A program made the translations under genes and the position numbers. Positions 7,914-15,756 of a stretch of 64,000 nt of DNA are shown in pieces; within the stretch, counting starts at the first letter, position 1; each line of letters opens with the position of its first letter. The notes beneath the pieces were generated by a model that did no database searches, had not been told where the DNA came from, and saw only the letters and a list, made by a program, of their open reading frames with translations. Source of the DNA: Mesorhizobium wenxiniae (GTDB lineage Bacteria; Pseudomonadota; Alphaproteobacteria; Rhizobiales; Rhizobiaceae); assembly GCF_002284535.1 (NCBI RefSeq), contig NZ_NPKH01000028.1, positions 62,001 to 126,000 on the forward strand. Direction: 5' to 3'.

Positions 7914-9290
7914 CTAGACCAGCATGCCCATCGGATTTTCGATCATGCGCTTGAAGGCGACGAGCAGTTCGGCGCCGAGCGCGCCGTCGACGGCGCGGTG
8001 ATCGGTCGACAGCGTCACCGACATGATTGCCGCGATCTTGATCTCACCGTTCTTGACCACCGCGCGCTCCTCGCCGGCGCCGACCGCCAGGATCGTCGCA
8101 TGCGGCGGGTTGATGACGGCGGCAAAGTCCTTGATGCCGAACATGCCGAGATTGGACACCGCCGTGGTGCCGCCCTGGTATTCCTCCGGTTTCAGCTTGC
8201 GGCTGCGGGCACGGCTGGCGAGATCCTTCATCTCGTTGGAGATGACCGACAGCGTTTTTTCATCGGCGCGCCGGATGATCGGCGTGATCAGCCCGCCAGG
8301 GATCGACACGGCGACACCGACATCGGCATGCTTGTGCTTGACCATGGCGCTCTCGGTCCATGACGCGTTGGCATCCGGCACCGCCATCAGCGCCATTGCC
8401 ATCGCTTTGATGACCATGTCGTTGACCGATAGCTTGTAGGCCGGCGCCTCCCCCTTGTCGGTCTTCTTCATCGGGGCGGCCGCGTTGATCTGCGTGCGCA
8501 GGGCCAGAAGCGCGTCGAGCTCGCAGTCGAGCGTCAGGTAGAAATGCGGAATGGTGGTCGTGGCCTCGACCAGCCGGCGCGCAATGGTCTTGCGAATGTT
8601 GTCGTGCGGAACAAGCTCGTAGGAGCCTTCGGCAAACAGTTTTAGCACTTGGTCGTCCGACATTGGCTTGGCTGCCACTGCAGATGCCGGAGCGCCGGCA
8701 GGTTCCGCTTTCGCAGCCGGTGCCGCCTTGACGCCGCCGCTGGAAATCGCTGCGTCGACATCGGCCTTGACCACGCGGCCATGCGGGCCGGAGCCGGTGA
8801 CCGCCGAGACATCGACACCGGCTTCCCGGGCGATGCGGCGGGCGAGCGGCGAGGCGAAGACACGCTCACCGCTTGCATGGCCGTTGGCGACCGGAGCCGC
8901 TTCCGCCTTGGGGGCAGGTGTGGCGGCAGGTTGCGGCTTCGACGCTTCGGGCTTTGGTGTTTCGGCTTTGGGGGCATCCGCTTTCGGAGCCTCGGCCTTT
9001 GCCGGCGCAGCGCCGTCACCGCTCTTCGCGGCAGCCGGCGCATCTTCGCCCTCAGCCGCGAGCACGGCGATCAGCGCGTTGACCTTGACGCCTTCGGTGC
9101 CGGCCGGAACCACCAGCTTGGCCACCGTGCCCTCATCGACGGCTTCAACTTCCATCGTCGCCTTGTCGGTCTCGATCTCGGCTATCACGTCGCCTGGCGA
9201 AACCTTGTCGCCCTCCTTGATCAGCCACTTGGCAAGATTGCCCTCTTCCATCGTGGGCGACAGGGCCGGCATGGTGATGTTGATCGGCAT
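7914..9290 (-). CDS. pdhC: Pyruvate dehydrogenase E2, dihydrolipoamide acetyltransferase
   Basis: Core acetyltransferase of the pyruvate dehydrogenase complex. It has one N-terminal lipoyl domain (ETDKATMEVE, lipoyl Lys43), an Ala/Pro/Lys-rich linker (about 85-140), an E1/E3 peripheral-subunit-binding domain (FASPLARRIAREAGVDVSAV, near 145-180) and a catalytic domain ending in STDHRAVDGALGA with active His431. The 458-residue length fits alphaproteobacterial E2. It begins 18 bases after pdhB with a GGAGG ribosome site. Confidence 0.97.
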   Translation of the reverse strand: MPINITMPALSPTMEEGNLAKWLIKEGDKVSPGDVIAEIETDKATMEVEAVDEGTVAKLVVPAGTEGVKVNALIAVLAAEGEDAPAAAKSGDGAAPAKAEAPKADAPKAETPKPEASKPQPAATPAPKAEAAPVANGHASGERVFASPLARRIAREAGVDVSAVTGSGPHGRVVKADVDAAISSGGVKAAPAAKAEPAGAPASAVAAKPMSDDQVLKLFAEGSYELVPHDNIRKTIARRLVEATTTIPHFYLTLDCELDALLALRTQINAAAPMKKTDKGEAPAYKLSVNDMVIKAMAMALMAVPDANASWTESAMVKHKHADVGVAVSIPGGLITPIIRRADEKTLSVISNEMKDLASRARSRKLKPEEYQGGTTAVSNLGMFGIKDFAAVINPPHATILAVGAGEERAVVKNGEIKIAAIMSVTLSTDHRAVDGALGAELLVAFKRMIENPMGMLV

Positions 9291-9308
9291 GTTTTCCTCC
9301 CGCCCTGC

Positions 9309-10739
9309 TCAGCGATATGTGACGGCTTTGACCGCCTCGACGACCTCGCCGACATTGGGCAGCGCCAGCTTTTCGAGGTTTGCCGCATAGGGCATCGGCA
9401 CGTCTTTGCCGGCAATGGTGATGACCGGCGCGTCGAGGAAATCGAAGGCGCGCTGCGAGACTTGGTTGGCGATATGGTCGCCGACCGAGTTCTGCGGAAA
9501 CCCTTCTTCCACCACCACCAGCCGGTTGGTCTTCCTGACCGAGGCGATGATGGTGTCGAAATCGAGCGGCCGGATGGTCCTGAGGTCGATGATCTCGGCA
9601 TCGACGCCCATGCCGCGCAATTCGGCCTCGGCCTTGATCGCATAGGTCATGCCGATGCCGAAGGAGACGATGGTGACGTCCTTGCCCGGTTTGTGGATGC
9701 GCGCCTTGCCGATCGGCAGCACGAAATCGTCCATCTTCGGCACGTCGAACGACTGGCCGTAAAGGATTTCGTTCTCGAGGAAGATGGTCGGGTTCGGGTC
9801 GCGGATCGCGGCCTTAAGCAACCCCTTGGCGTCGGCGGCGGTGTAAGGCATCACCACTTTCAGGCCGGGAATGTGGCTGTACCAGGCGGCATAGCACTGC
9901 GAATGCTGGGCGGCGACACGAGCAGCCGCGCCGTTCGGCCCGCGGAAGACGATGGGCGCGCCCATCTGGCCGCCGGACATATAGAGCGTCTTGGCGGCGG
10001 AATTGATGATTTGGTCGATCGCCTGCATAGCGAAGTTGAAGGTCATGAACTCGACGATCGGTTTCAGGCCGGCCATCGCCGCGCCGACGCCGACGCCGGC
10101 AAAACCGTGCTCGGTGATCGGCGTGTCGACGACGCGCCGCGGCCCGAATTCCTGCAGTAGCCCTTGCGTGATCTTGTAAGCGCCCTGGTACTCGGCGACC
10201 TCCTCGCCCATCACGAAGACGTCGCCGTCTCGACGCATCTCCTCGGCCATCGCGTCACGCAGCGCCTCGCGCACAGTGGTCGAGACCATTGCCGTGCCGG
10301 CCGGGATGTCAGGATCGGCGGCGGCCTTCATGGCGGGGGCAGCGGGAACGGACGCCTTCGGCGCCTCGCCGGCATCCTGCGGCGCGGACTTCGAGCCTTC
10401 CTCGGCTGCGTCGTTGCGCTGCCCGCCGTCTGAAATCGCATCCTGGGTGGAAGCCGGTGCAGCCTTGGCATCCTTGCCGATATCGGCGGCGCTCTCGCCG
10501 TCCTGCAGCAGCACCGCTATCGGCGTGTTGACCTTCACGCCTTCGGTGCCCTCGGCGACCAGGATCTTGCCGAGCGTGCCTTCGTCGACCGCTTCGACTT
10601 CCATCGTCGCCTTGTCGGTCTCGATCTCGGCAATGACGTCACCGGCGGCGACCTTGTCGCCCTCGTTCTTCAACCATTTGGAAACATTGCCCTCTTCCAT
10701 GGTCGGCGAGAGTGCGGGCATGAGAATTTCGATCGGCAT
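9309..10739 (-). CDS. pdhB: Pyruvate dehydrogenase E1 beta subunit with N-terminal lipoyl domain
   Basis: E1 beta subunit that forms the thiamine-diphosphate site with PdhA. Residues 1-80 are a lipoyl domain nearly identical to that of PdhC (Lys43 in ETDKATMEVE), followed by a flexible linker and the transketolase-like E1 beta domain from about residue 150 (GEEVAEYQGAYKITQGLL, TPITEHGFAGVGVGAA). The fused lipoyl domain is a known feature of alphaproteobacterial E1 beta. At 476 residues it is longer than the usual E1 beta for that reason. It lies 15 bases from pdhA and 18 from pdhC. Confidence 0.97.
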   Translation of the reverse strand: MPIEILMPALSPTMEEGNVSKWLKNEGDKVAAGDVIAEIETDKATMEVEAVDEGTLGKILVAEGTEGVKVNTPIAVLLQDGESAADIGKDAKAAPASTQDAISDGGQRNDAAEEGSKSAPQDAGEAPKASVPAAPAMKAAADPDIPAGTAMVSTTVREALRDAMAEEMRRDGDVFVMGEEVAEYQGAYKITQGLLQEFGPRRVVDTPITEHGFAGVGVGAAMAGLKPIVEFMTFNFAMQAIDQIINSAAKTLYMSGGQMGAPIVFRGPNGAAARVAAQHSQCYAAWYSHIPGLKVVMPYTAADAKGLLKAAIRDPNPTIFLENEILYGQSFDVPKMDDFVLPIGKARIHKPGKDVTIVSFGIGMTYAIKAEAELRGMGVDAEIIDLRTIRPLDFDTIIASVRKTNRLVVVEEGFPQNSVGDHIANQVSQRAFDFLDAPVITIAGKDVPMPYAANLEKLALPNVGEVVEAVKAVTYR

Positions 10740-10754
10740 GTCCTTGCCCTCTCG

Positions 10755-11801
10755 TTACAATACGATGTCGGTCCAGAGCTCGGACGGATCCGGCTCTGCG
10801 TCGTTCTGGGCAAATTCGGCGGCGTCGGCGACAATGTCGCGGACCTCCTTGTCGACGGCCTTGAGCTCGTCCTCATCAGCCCACTTCTTGTCGAGCAGGC
10901 GCGCCTTGACCTGCTCGATCGGGTCACGCTCGGAGCGCATCTTCTGCACTTCTTCCTTGGAGCGGTACTTTGCCGGATCGGACATCGAGTGGCCGCGATA
11001 GCGGTAGGTCTGCATTTCGAGAATCAGCGGCCCCTTGCCGGCGCGGCACCATTCAGTTGCGAGATCGCCGGCTGCCTTGACCGCGCGGACGTCCATGCCG
11101 TCGACCTGGATACCGGGGATCTTGAAGGAGGCGCCGCGCTGCGAAAAATCCGTCTCGGCCGACGAACGCGATACCGAGGTGCCCATGGCATAGCGGTTGT
11201 TCTCGATGATGTAGATCACCGGCAGCTTCCACAGCGAGGCCATGTTGAAGCTTTCATAGACCTGGCCCTGGTTGGCGGCGCCGTCGCCGAAATATGTCAG
11301 CGTTACATTGTTGTTGCCTCGATAGCGATTGGCGAAGGCGAGGCCGGTGCCGAGCGAAACCTGCGCGCCGACAATGCCGTGGCCGCCGTAAAAATGCTTT
11401 TCCTTGGAGAACATGTGCATGGAGCCGCCCTTGCCCCTGGACAAGCCGCCGCGGCGGCCGGTCAACTCGGCCATGACGCCGCGCGGCGACAGTTCCATAG
11501 CCAGCATGTGACCATGGTCGCGGTAGGCGGTGATCATCTGATCGCCATCGACCAGCGCCATCTTCATGCCGGTGACAACTGCTTCCTGGCCGATATAGAG
11601 ATGGCAGAAGCCGCCGATGAAGCCCATGCCGTAGAGCTGGCCGGCCTTTTCCTCGAAGCGGCGGATAAGCAGCATGCGCCGGTAGGCGTCAAGCTCCTCG
11701 TCTTTGGTGAAGTCGACAGGTTTGGGGGCCGAAACCCCCGCCGATTTGCCGTCGGATCTGGATTTGGATTTGGCAGGCGCTTTTCTGGCGGCGGTGGCCA
11801 T
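10755..11801 (-). CDS. pdhA: Pyruvate dehydrogenase E1 alpha subunit
   Basis: E1 alpha subunit of 348 residues; with PdhB it decarboxylates pyruvate and acetylates lipoate. The thiamine diphosphate/Mg motif GDGAANQGQVYESFNMASLW and the conserved loop YRGHSMSDPAKYRSKEE are present. The N-terminal 25 residues are Ala/Lys/Ser-rich and probably disordered. It is the first gene of the operon; its leader contains a 7-bp hairpin and a pair of ATGCAT sites. Confidence 0.97.
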   Translation of the reverse strand: MATAARKAPAKSKSRSDGKSAGVSAPKPVDFTKDEELDAYRRMLLIRRFEEKAGQLYGMGFIGGFCHLYIGQEAVVTGMKMALVDGDQMITAYRDHGHMLAMELSPRGVMAELTGRRGGLSRGKGGSMHMFSKEKHFYGGHGIVGAQVSLGTGLAFANRYRGNNNVTLTYFGDGAANQGQVYESFNMASLWKLPVIYIIENNRYAMGTSVSRSSAETDFSQRGASFKIPGIQVDGMDVRAVKAAGDLATEWCRAGKGPLILEMQTYRYRGHSMSDPAKYRSKEEVQKMRSERDPIEQVKARLLDKKWADEDELKAVDKEVRDIVADAAEFAQNDAEPDPSELWTDIVL

Positions 11802-11849
11802 GCATCACTCCCTGTTGGCGTCTCTTGCGGACACTGAGGGAGATCAGTT

Positions 11850-11924
11850 CTCCCCACCGATTTGGGGAGGCTAACACGCGGGAACGCGTTTCGCCATGCT
11901 GAAAAATGCATGGCTGACATGCAT
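11850..11924 (-). promoter_or_regulatory. Possible regulatory elements in the pdhA leader
   Basis: Between ftsB and pdhA there is an inverted repeat CTCCCCA-N6-TGGGGAG (11850-11869) and, about 40 bases further upstream of pdhA, two ATGCAT palindromes (11906-11911, 11919-11924) 13 bases apart start to start. They sit where the pdh promoter or operator should be. The assignment is positional only; no regulator is known from the sequence. Confidence 0.3.
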
Positions 11925-11972
11925 CTAAGCGATTAAAATCATTGAAAATATCGTCGATTAACTTGAATTTGG

Positions 11973-12296
11973 TTATCTTGCCGTAGCTGGCATCATGATG
12001 GTGATTTCGTCGACATGGGACATATTGAGCGCCTTGCGCGCCTGCTCGTCGAGCATGTCCTTCTCCAGCGTGCCCTGATGCATCAGCTGAACGCGCCGCT
12101 GCAGGTCGACCCGGCGCGCCTTGACGGCATCGAGCTCACTTTGCAGATCGACGGCTTCGGCTTCCAACCGATACTTGGAATAGACGCCGAATTCGCCATG
12201 ATAGGCGTGGAATCCGAAATAGGCCAGGAATGCCACGCAGAGCGAGGGAATGATCAGCCGACCGGTGTTTCTCTGCTTGTGCTGTCGTGTCCACAT
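11973..12296 (-). CDS. ftsB: Septum formation protein FtsB/DivIC
   Basis: A 107-residue single-pass inner-membrane protein of the FtsB/DivIC family, which forms the FtsQLB divisome subcomplex. Residues 14-30 form the transmembrane helix after a basic cytoplasmic start (MWTRQHKQR), then a coiled coil (about 42-75, LEAEAVDLQSELDAVKARR) and a short conserved tail with LDEQARKALNM. Its place between eno and pdhA is the usual one in alphaproteobacteria. Confidence 0.92.
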   Translation of the reverse strand: MWTRQHKQRNTGRLIIPSLCVAFLAYFGFHAYHGEFGVYSKYRLEAEAVDLQSELDAVKARRVDLQRRVQLMHQGTLEKDMLDEQARKALNMSHVDEITIMMPATAR

Positions 12297-12308
12297 GATC
12301 CAAATCCC

Positions 12309-12352
12309 TTAGAGCGCCGCGCGTCGGCTTGGACGCGCAAAGGACGCTCTAA
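12309..12352. repeat. Intergenic palindrome, family B (copy 1)
   Basis: Imperfect palindrome bounded by TTAGAGCG and CGCTCTAA with the core GGACGCGCAAAGGACGC. On the minus strand it reads TTAGAGCGTCCTTTGCGCG then TCC, matching copies at 45584-45628 and 48446-48488. It lies between eno and ftsB. Confidence 0.8.
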
Positions 12353-12432
12353 CACTCTGCGACCTAGCCCCTTTCTCGCCCGATTGTGCTTAATGGACGG
12401 TTACGGATGACCGGATTTGGCGGTGTTGAAAC

Positions 12433-12461
12433 AAAAAGGGCGAGGAATGCCCCCGCCCTTT
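12433..12461 (-). terminator. Terminator after eno
   Basis: On the minus strand the stem AAAGGGCG/CGCCCTTT (12454-12461 with 12435-12442) is followed by a T run. It is 24 bases past the eno stop. Confidence 0.8.
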
Positions 12462-12484
12462 CATTCCGGATATCTTCTGTGGGC

Positions 12485-13759
12485 TCAGCCTTTCACGATC
12501 GACTTGCCGGCGTAGAGCGCCTGCTTGCCAAGCTCTTCCTCGATGCGGATAAGCTGGTTGTACTTGGCCATGCGATCCGAGCGCGACAGAGAGCCCGTCT
12601 TGATCTGCCCGCAATTGGTGGCGACGGCGAGATCGGCGATGGTCGAATCTTCGGTTTCGCCCGAGCGGTGCGACATTACCGCGGTGTAGCCGGCCTTGTG
12701 CGCGGTCTCGACGGCGTCGAGCGTTTCGGTCAATGAGCCGATCTGGTTGACCTTGACCAGGATAGAATTGGCGACGCCCATGCGGATGCCGTCGCGCAGC
12801 CGCGCCGTATTGGTGACGAACAGATCGTCGCCGACCAGCTGGGTCTTCTTGCCGATGAGGTCGGTCAGCGTTTTCCAGCCGTTCCAGTCGTCCTCCGCCA
12901 GCCCATCCTCGATCGTGATGATCGGATAATCCGCCGCAAGCTTGGCCAGATATTTGGCCTGGGTCTTCGGATCGCGGGTCTTCTTCTCGCCTTCGTAGAC
13001 GTAGTTGCCGTCCTTGAAGAATTCGGTCGCGGCGCAATCGAGGCCCAGCGCAACCTCTTCGCCCGGCTTGAAGCCAGCCATCTCGATCGATTCCATGATG
13101 AAATCGAGCGCGGCGGGCGCGCTTTTCAAGTTAGGAGCGAAGCCGCCCTCGTCACCTACATTGGTGTTGTGGCCGGCGCCCTTCAGCTTCTTGCTCAACG
13201 TATGGAAGATTTCCGAGCCCCAGCGCACGCCGTCACGCAGTGTCGGCGCACCGATCGGCAGGATCATGAATTCCTGGAAATCGATCGGGTTGTCGGCATG
13301 GGCGCCACCGTTGATGATGTTCATCATCGGCACCGGAAGCACGTGCGCCTTGGTGCCGCCGACATAGCGGTAGAGCGGCAGGCCGGCCGCTTCCGCCGCA
13401 GCCTTGGCGACAGCCAGAGAGACACCGAGGATGGCATTGGCGCCGAGCCGGCTCTTGTTGGGCGTGCCGTCGAGCTCGATCATCGTCTGGTCGATGTGGA
13501 TCTGGTTCTCGGCTTCCATGCCGCCGATCGCCTCGAACAGCTCGCCATTGACGGCCTCTACCGCCTGCAGGACGCCCTTGCCGAGGTAGCGGGCGCCGCC
13601 GTCGCGCAGTTCGACCGCCTCATGCGCGCCGGTCGAGGCGCCGGAGGGCACCGCAGCGCGGCCCATCGAGCCGTCTTCGAGCACGACGTCGACCTCGACG
13701 GTCGGGTTTCCGCGGCTGTCCAGGATTTCACGCCCGACAATGTCGATGATGGCAGTCAT
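12485..13759 (-). CDS. eno: Enolase
   Basis: Glycolytic phosphopyruvate hydratase, 424 residues from MTAIIDIVGREILDSRGNP. The substrate loop PSGASTGAHEAVELRDGG, the metal-binding Asp/Glu region (ITIEDGLAEDDW), the catalytic Lys region VKVNQIGSLTETL and the signature MSHRSGETEDSTIADLAV are intact. An in-frame start at 13825 adds 22 residues with no family match, so 13759 is used. It has its own terminator and an upstream region of about 200 bases. Confidence 0.97.
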   Translation of the reverse strand: MTAIIDIVGREILDSRGNPTVEVDVVLEDGSMGRAAVPSGASTGAHEAVELRDGGARYLGKGVLQAVEAVNGELFEAIGGMEAENQIHIDQTMIELDGTPNKSRLGANAILGVSLAVAKAAAEAAGLPLYRYVGGTKAHVLPVPMMNIINGGAHADNPIDFQEFMILPIGAPTLRDGVRWGSEIFHTLSKKLKGAGHNTNVGDEGGFAPNLKSAPAALDFIMESIEMAGFKPGEEVALGLDCAATEFFKDGNYVYEGEKKTRDPKTQAKYLAKLAADYPIITIEDGLAEDDWNGWKTLTDLIGKKTQLVGDDLFVTNTARLRDGIRMGVANSILVKVNQIGSLTETLDAVETAHKAGYTAVMSHRSGETEDSTIADLAVATNCGQIKTGSLSRSDRMAKYNQLIRIEEELGKQALYAGKSIVKG

Positions 13760-13967
13760 TGCGATGTCCCCGATTGATCTGACGAAGCGTCGCGCACCTC
13801 TTAGCCAAAGCGCTGCAAAACGCAATCGGGCCTCCGCAAATATCGGCGCCGCACCGGCCCCGCCGATTCACGAAGCGCAAACCGCTGTCATCATATGTCA
13901 TATACGACACGGCGGTTTCTGGTTTATGGCTGTAAACTGCGCGGGGCGAAACAGGAGGAGTTTCGCC

Positions 13968-14090
13968 ATGTCCCAGTTGAGCGGTATCGTGAGTTTGTTC
14001 CTGATCGCGGCTGCGTTCCTGACGTCGTGCGACAATCAGAACCCGCCGCAGGGATCGGTGCCATTGCCGGTCCTGCAAATTGCGGAGTAG
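13968..14090 (+). CDS. Very small lipoprotein (40 residues)
   Basis: A short gene starting MSQLSGIVSLFLIAAAFLTSC. A hydrophobic stretch (residues 5-18) runs into the lipobox LTSC with Cys21, followed by DNQNPPQGSVPLPVLQIAE. A good ribosome site (AGGAGG, 13952-13957) precedes the ATG, and a strong terminator follows 20 bases after the stop, so it is a self-contained unit. Cleavage would leave a roughly 20-residue acylated peptide. It resembles the tiny entericidin-like or unnamed lipoproteins of rhizobia, but I do not recognise a specific family. Confidence 0.7.
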   Translation: MSQLSGIVSLFLIAAAFLTSCDNQNPPQGSVPLPVLQIAE

Positions 14091-14109
14091 CATTCAGCCC
14101 ACACAGGAA

Positions 14110-14137
14110 GGCCCCCGGTTGAGCCGGGGGCCTTTTG
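14110..14137 (+). terminator. Terminator after the small lipoprotein gene
   Basis: Perfect 9-bp GC stem GGCCCCCGG/CCGGGGGCC with a 5-base loop followed by TTTT. It may also work for the convergent PRC-barrel gene that ends at 14158. Confidence 0.85.
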
Positions 14138-14157
14138 ATTCCGTGAGACCTTATTAG

Positions 14158-14523
14158 TCAGTGCCAGTAAGGCTCGACCTTGTAGTAGCTGTATGAGGCG
14201 TCACGCGCGGCCTCGCCGTCGGCGCCCGTCAATTCGTTGATCGAATAGGCGGGAGCAGCCTTCAGTTGCTCCTTCGTGAACGGCACAACGTAGCCGCCCT
14301 TGATCTCGTCGTAGTCGAGGCTCGCCCATGGAATCGCGTGGTACTTCTCGCCGATGCCGAGAAATCCGCCAAAGCCGATCACGGCAAACATGATTCCATT
14401 CGACAATTTGTCGAGCATGACATCCTCGATGTCGCCGATGTGCGTGCCTTCCGTGTTGTAGACGGATGTGCCGATGACCCGCGAGGCAGCGATGGCTTCA
14501 GTGTGTCCTGTCTGGGTTGTCAT
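14158..14523 (-). CDS. PRC-barrel domain protein
   Basis: A 121-residue protein with one PRC-barrel domain (about 12-85): RVIGTSVYNTEGTHIGDIEDVMLDK, shown here by its key piece GTHIGDIEDVML, then the strand pair MFAVIGFGGFLGIGEKYHAIPW. The C-terminal third is Tyr/Ala-rich. Stand-alone PRC-barrel proteins of rhizobia are stress- or envelope-associated, with no defined activity. It ends convergent to the small lipoprotein gene and starts upstream with a short AAGGAG ribosome site. Confidence 0.87.
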   Translation of the reverse strand: MTTQTGHTEAIAASRVIGTSVYNTEGTHIGDIEDVMLDKLSNGIMFAVIGFGGFLGIGEKYHAIPWASLDYDEIKGGYVVPFTKEQLKAAPAYSINELTGADGEAARDASYSYYKVEPYWH

Positions 14524-14619
14524 GATGTGCTCCTTTTGTCGTTCACTTCAGGTTTGACAATGAGGAGAGGCTGCGAAGGTTCCCGACTTTTATGAATGCG
14601 GGCATACGTGCAGGGCTGA

Positions 14620-14822
14620 TCACTCAGCCAGGATAAAGGTGACCTTCATGTTGACCCGATAGGCGGAGATCTTGCCGTCCTCGACGACGACCTTCTGGTC
14701 CTGGATCCAGGCGCCTTCGACGTTCTTTAGGTTTTTGCGGCGCGCGCAATCCCCAGCTCGATGGCGTCCTGAAAGCTCTTATTCGACGATGACGTGATTT
14801 CGGTGACGCGGGCGACGGACAT
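14620..14822 (-). pseudogene. Dodecin gene with a single-base frameshift
   Basis: The first frame reads MSVARVTEITSSSNKSFQDA and continues IELGIARAAKT before a TAA stop; shifting one base gives LKNVEGAWIQDQKVVVEDGK and then ISAYRVNMKVTFILAE to a TGA at 14620-14622. Together they are a full dodecin (small dodecameric flavin-binding protein, about 67 residues) interrupted after residue 31. The span is 203 bases, one short of 68 codons. The break is at GCAAAAACCTAAAG, a homopolymer run, so a sequencing error or a real one-base deletion are both possible; translational slippage on AAA is a remoter option. Confidence 0.82.
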
Positions 14823-14925
14823 GGCTTCCTCCTCCAAGGCACTCGGTTGCCTGGGCAGCGTACAACCGGCACCTGTTGACCACAAGTTTAGGGATCGGGA
14901 TTTAGGGCCGGCCCCCCTAACTTGC

Positions 14926-15756
14926 TCAGCCCTTGGCGACGCGATCGAATTCCATCAGCCTTTCGAGCAGCGCCCGAAGGTCCTTCAGCGGCACCATGTT
15001 GGGACCATCGGAGGGGGCGTTGTCGGGATCCTGATGCGTCTCTATGAAGACGCCGGCGACACCGACCGCAACCGCGGCGCGCGCCAGCGTCTCGACGAAG
15101 CGCCGATCGCCACCCGAGGAGCCGCCCTGGCCGCCCGGCTGCTGCACCGAATGCGTGGCGTCGAAGATAACCGGCGCGCCGATCTCGGCCATGATCGGCA
15201 GGGCGCGCATATCGGACACCAGCGTGTTGTAGCCGAAGGACGCGCCGCGCTCGGTGACCAGCACGTTGGCGTTGCCGGAACCGGTGATCTTGGCGACGAC
15301 GTTCTTCATATCCCACGGCGCGAGGAACTGGCCCTTCTTCACGTTGACGACCTTGCCGGTTCTTGCCGCCGCGATCAGCAGATCGGTCTGGCGGCTGAGA
15401 AAAGCCGGAATCTGCAGGATATCGACATGCGGCGCCACAAGCCCGCACTGTTCCTCGGTGTGGATATCGGTCAGGATCGGCAGCGAAAACGCCTTGCGCA
15501 AATCGTCGAAGACGGGCAGCGCCGCATCGAGCCCGGCGCCGCGCGTGCCGCCAAGCGAGGTGCGGTTGGCCTTATCGTAACTGGTCTTGTAGACGAGGCC
15601 CAGCCCCAGCTTCTCAGTCAGTTCCTTCAGCGCGCCGGCCATGTCGAAGGCGTGCTGGCGCGATTCAAGCTGGCACGGGCCGGCAATCAGCGATAGCGGC
15701 GCGGTGTTGCCGAAGACGACATTGCCGACGGTTACAAATGAATTGGGCTTGCTCAT
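14926..15756 (-). CDS. kdsA: 3-deoxy-D-manno-octulosonate 8-phosphate synthase
   Basis: KDO-8-phosphate synthase, condensing arabinose 5-phosphate and phosphoenolpyruvate for LPS inner core. The length is 276 residues. Family motifs are LIAGPCQLESRQHAFDMA, KTSYDKANRTS, ILTDIHTEEQ, the NVKKGQFLAPWDM loop, DATHSVQQPGG and FIETHQDPDNAPSDGPNM. The NVKKGQF motif marks the metal-independent type (Asn rather than the Cys of metal-dependent enzymes), which is my reading of the alignment. Its ATG overlaps the stop of the upstream VOC gene by 4 bases. Confidence 0.96.
   Translation of the reverse strand: MSKPNSFVTVGNVVFGNTAPLSLIAGPCQLESRQHAFDMAGALKELTEKLGLGLVYKTSYDKANRTSLGGTRGAGLDAALPVFDDLRKAFSLPILTDIHTEEQCGLVAPHVDILQIPAFLSRQTDLLIAAARTGKVVNVKKGQFLAPWDMKNVVAKITGSGNANVLVTERGASFGYNTLVSDMRALPIMAEIGAPVIFDATHSVQQPGGQGGSSGGDRRFVETLARAAVAVGVAGVFIETHQDPDNAPSDGPNMVPLKDLRALLERLMEFDRVAKG

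Noticed and set aside
8649..10160. 503-codon plus-strand frame opposite pdhC/pdhB
   Set aside because: Runs antisense across two clear genes; residues are repeats of Arg, His, Asp and Gly with no recognisable domain.
14700..14760. Programmed frameshift in dodecin
   Set aside because: No strong slippery heptamer in frame (GCA AAA ACC) and no clear stimulator; a one-base indel is simpler, so it is annotated as a pseudogene.
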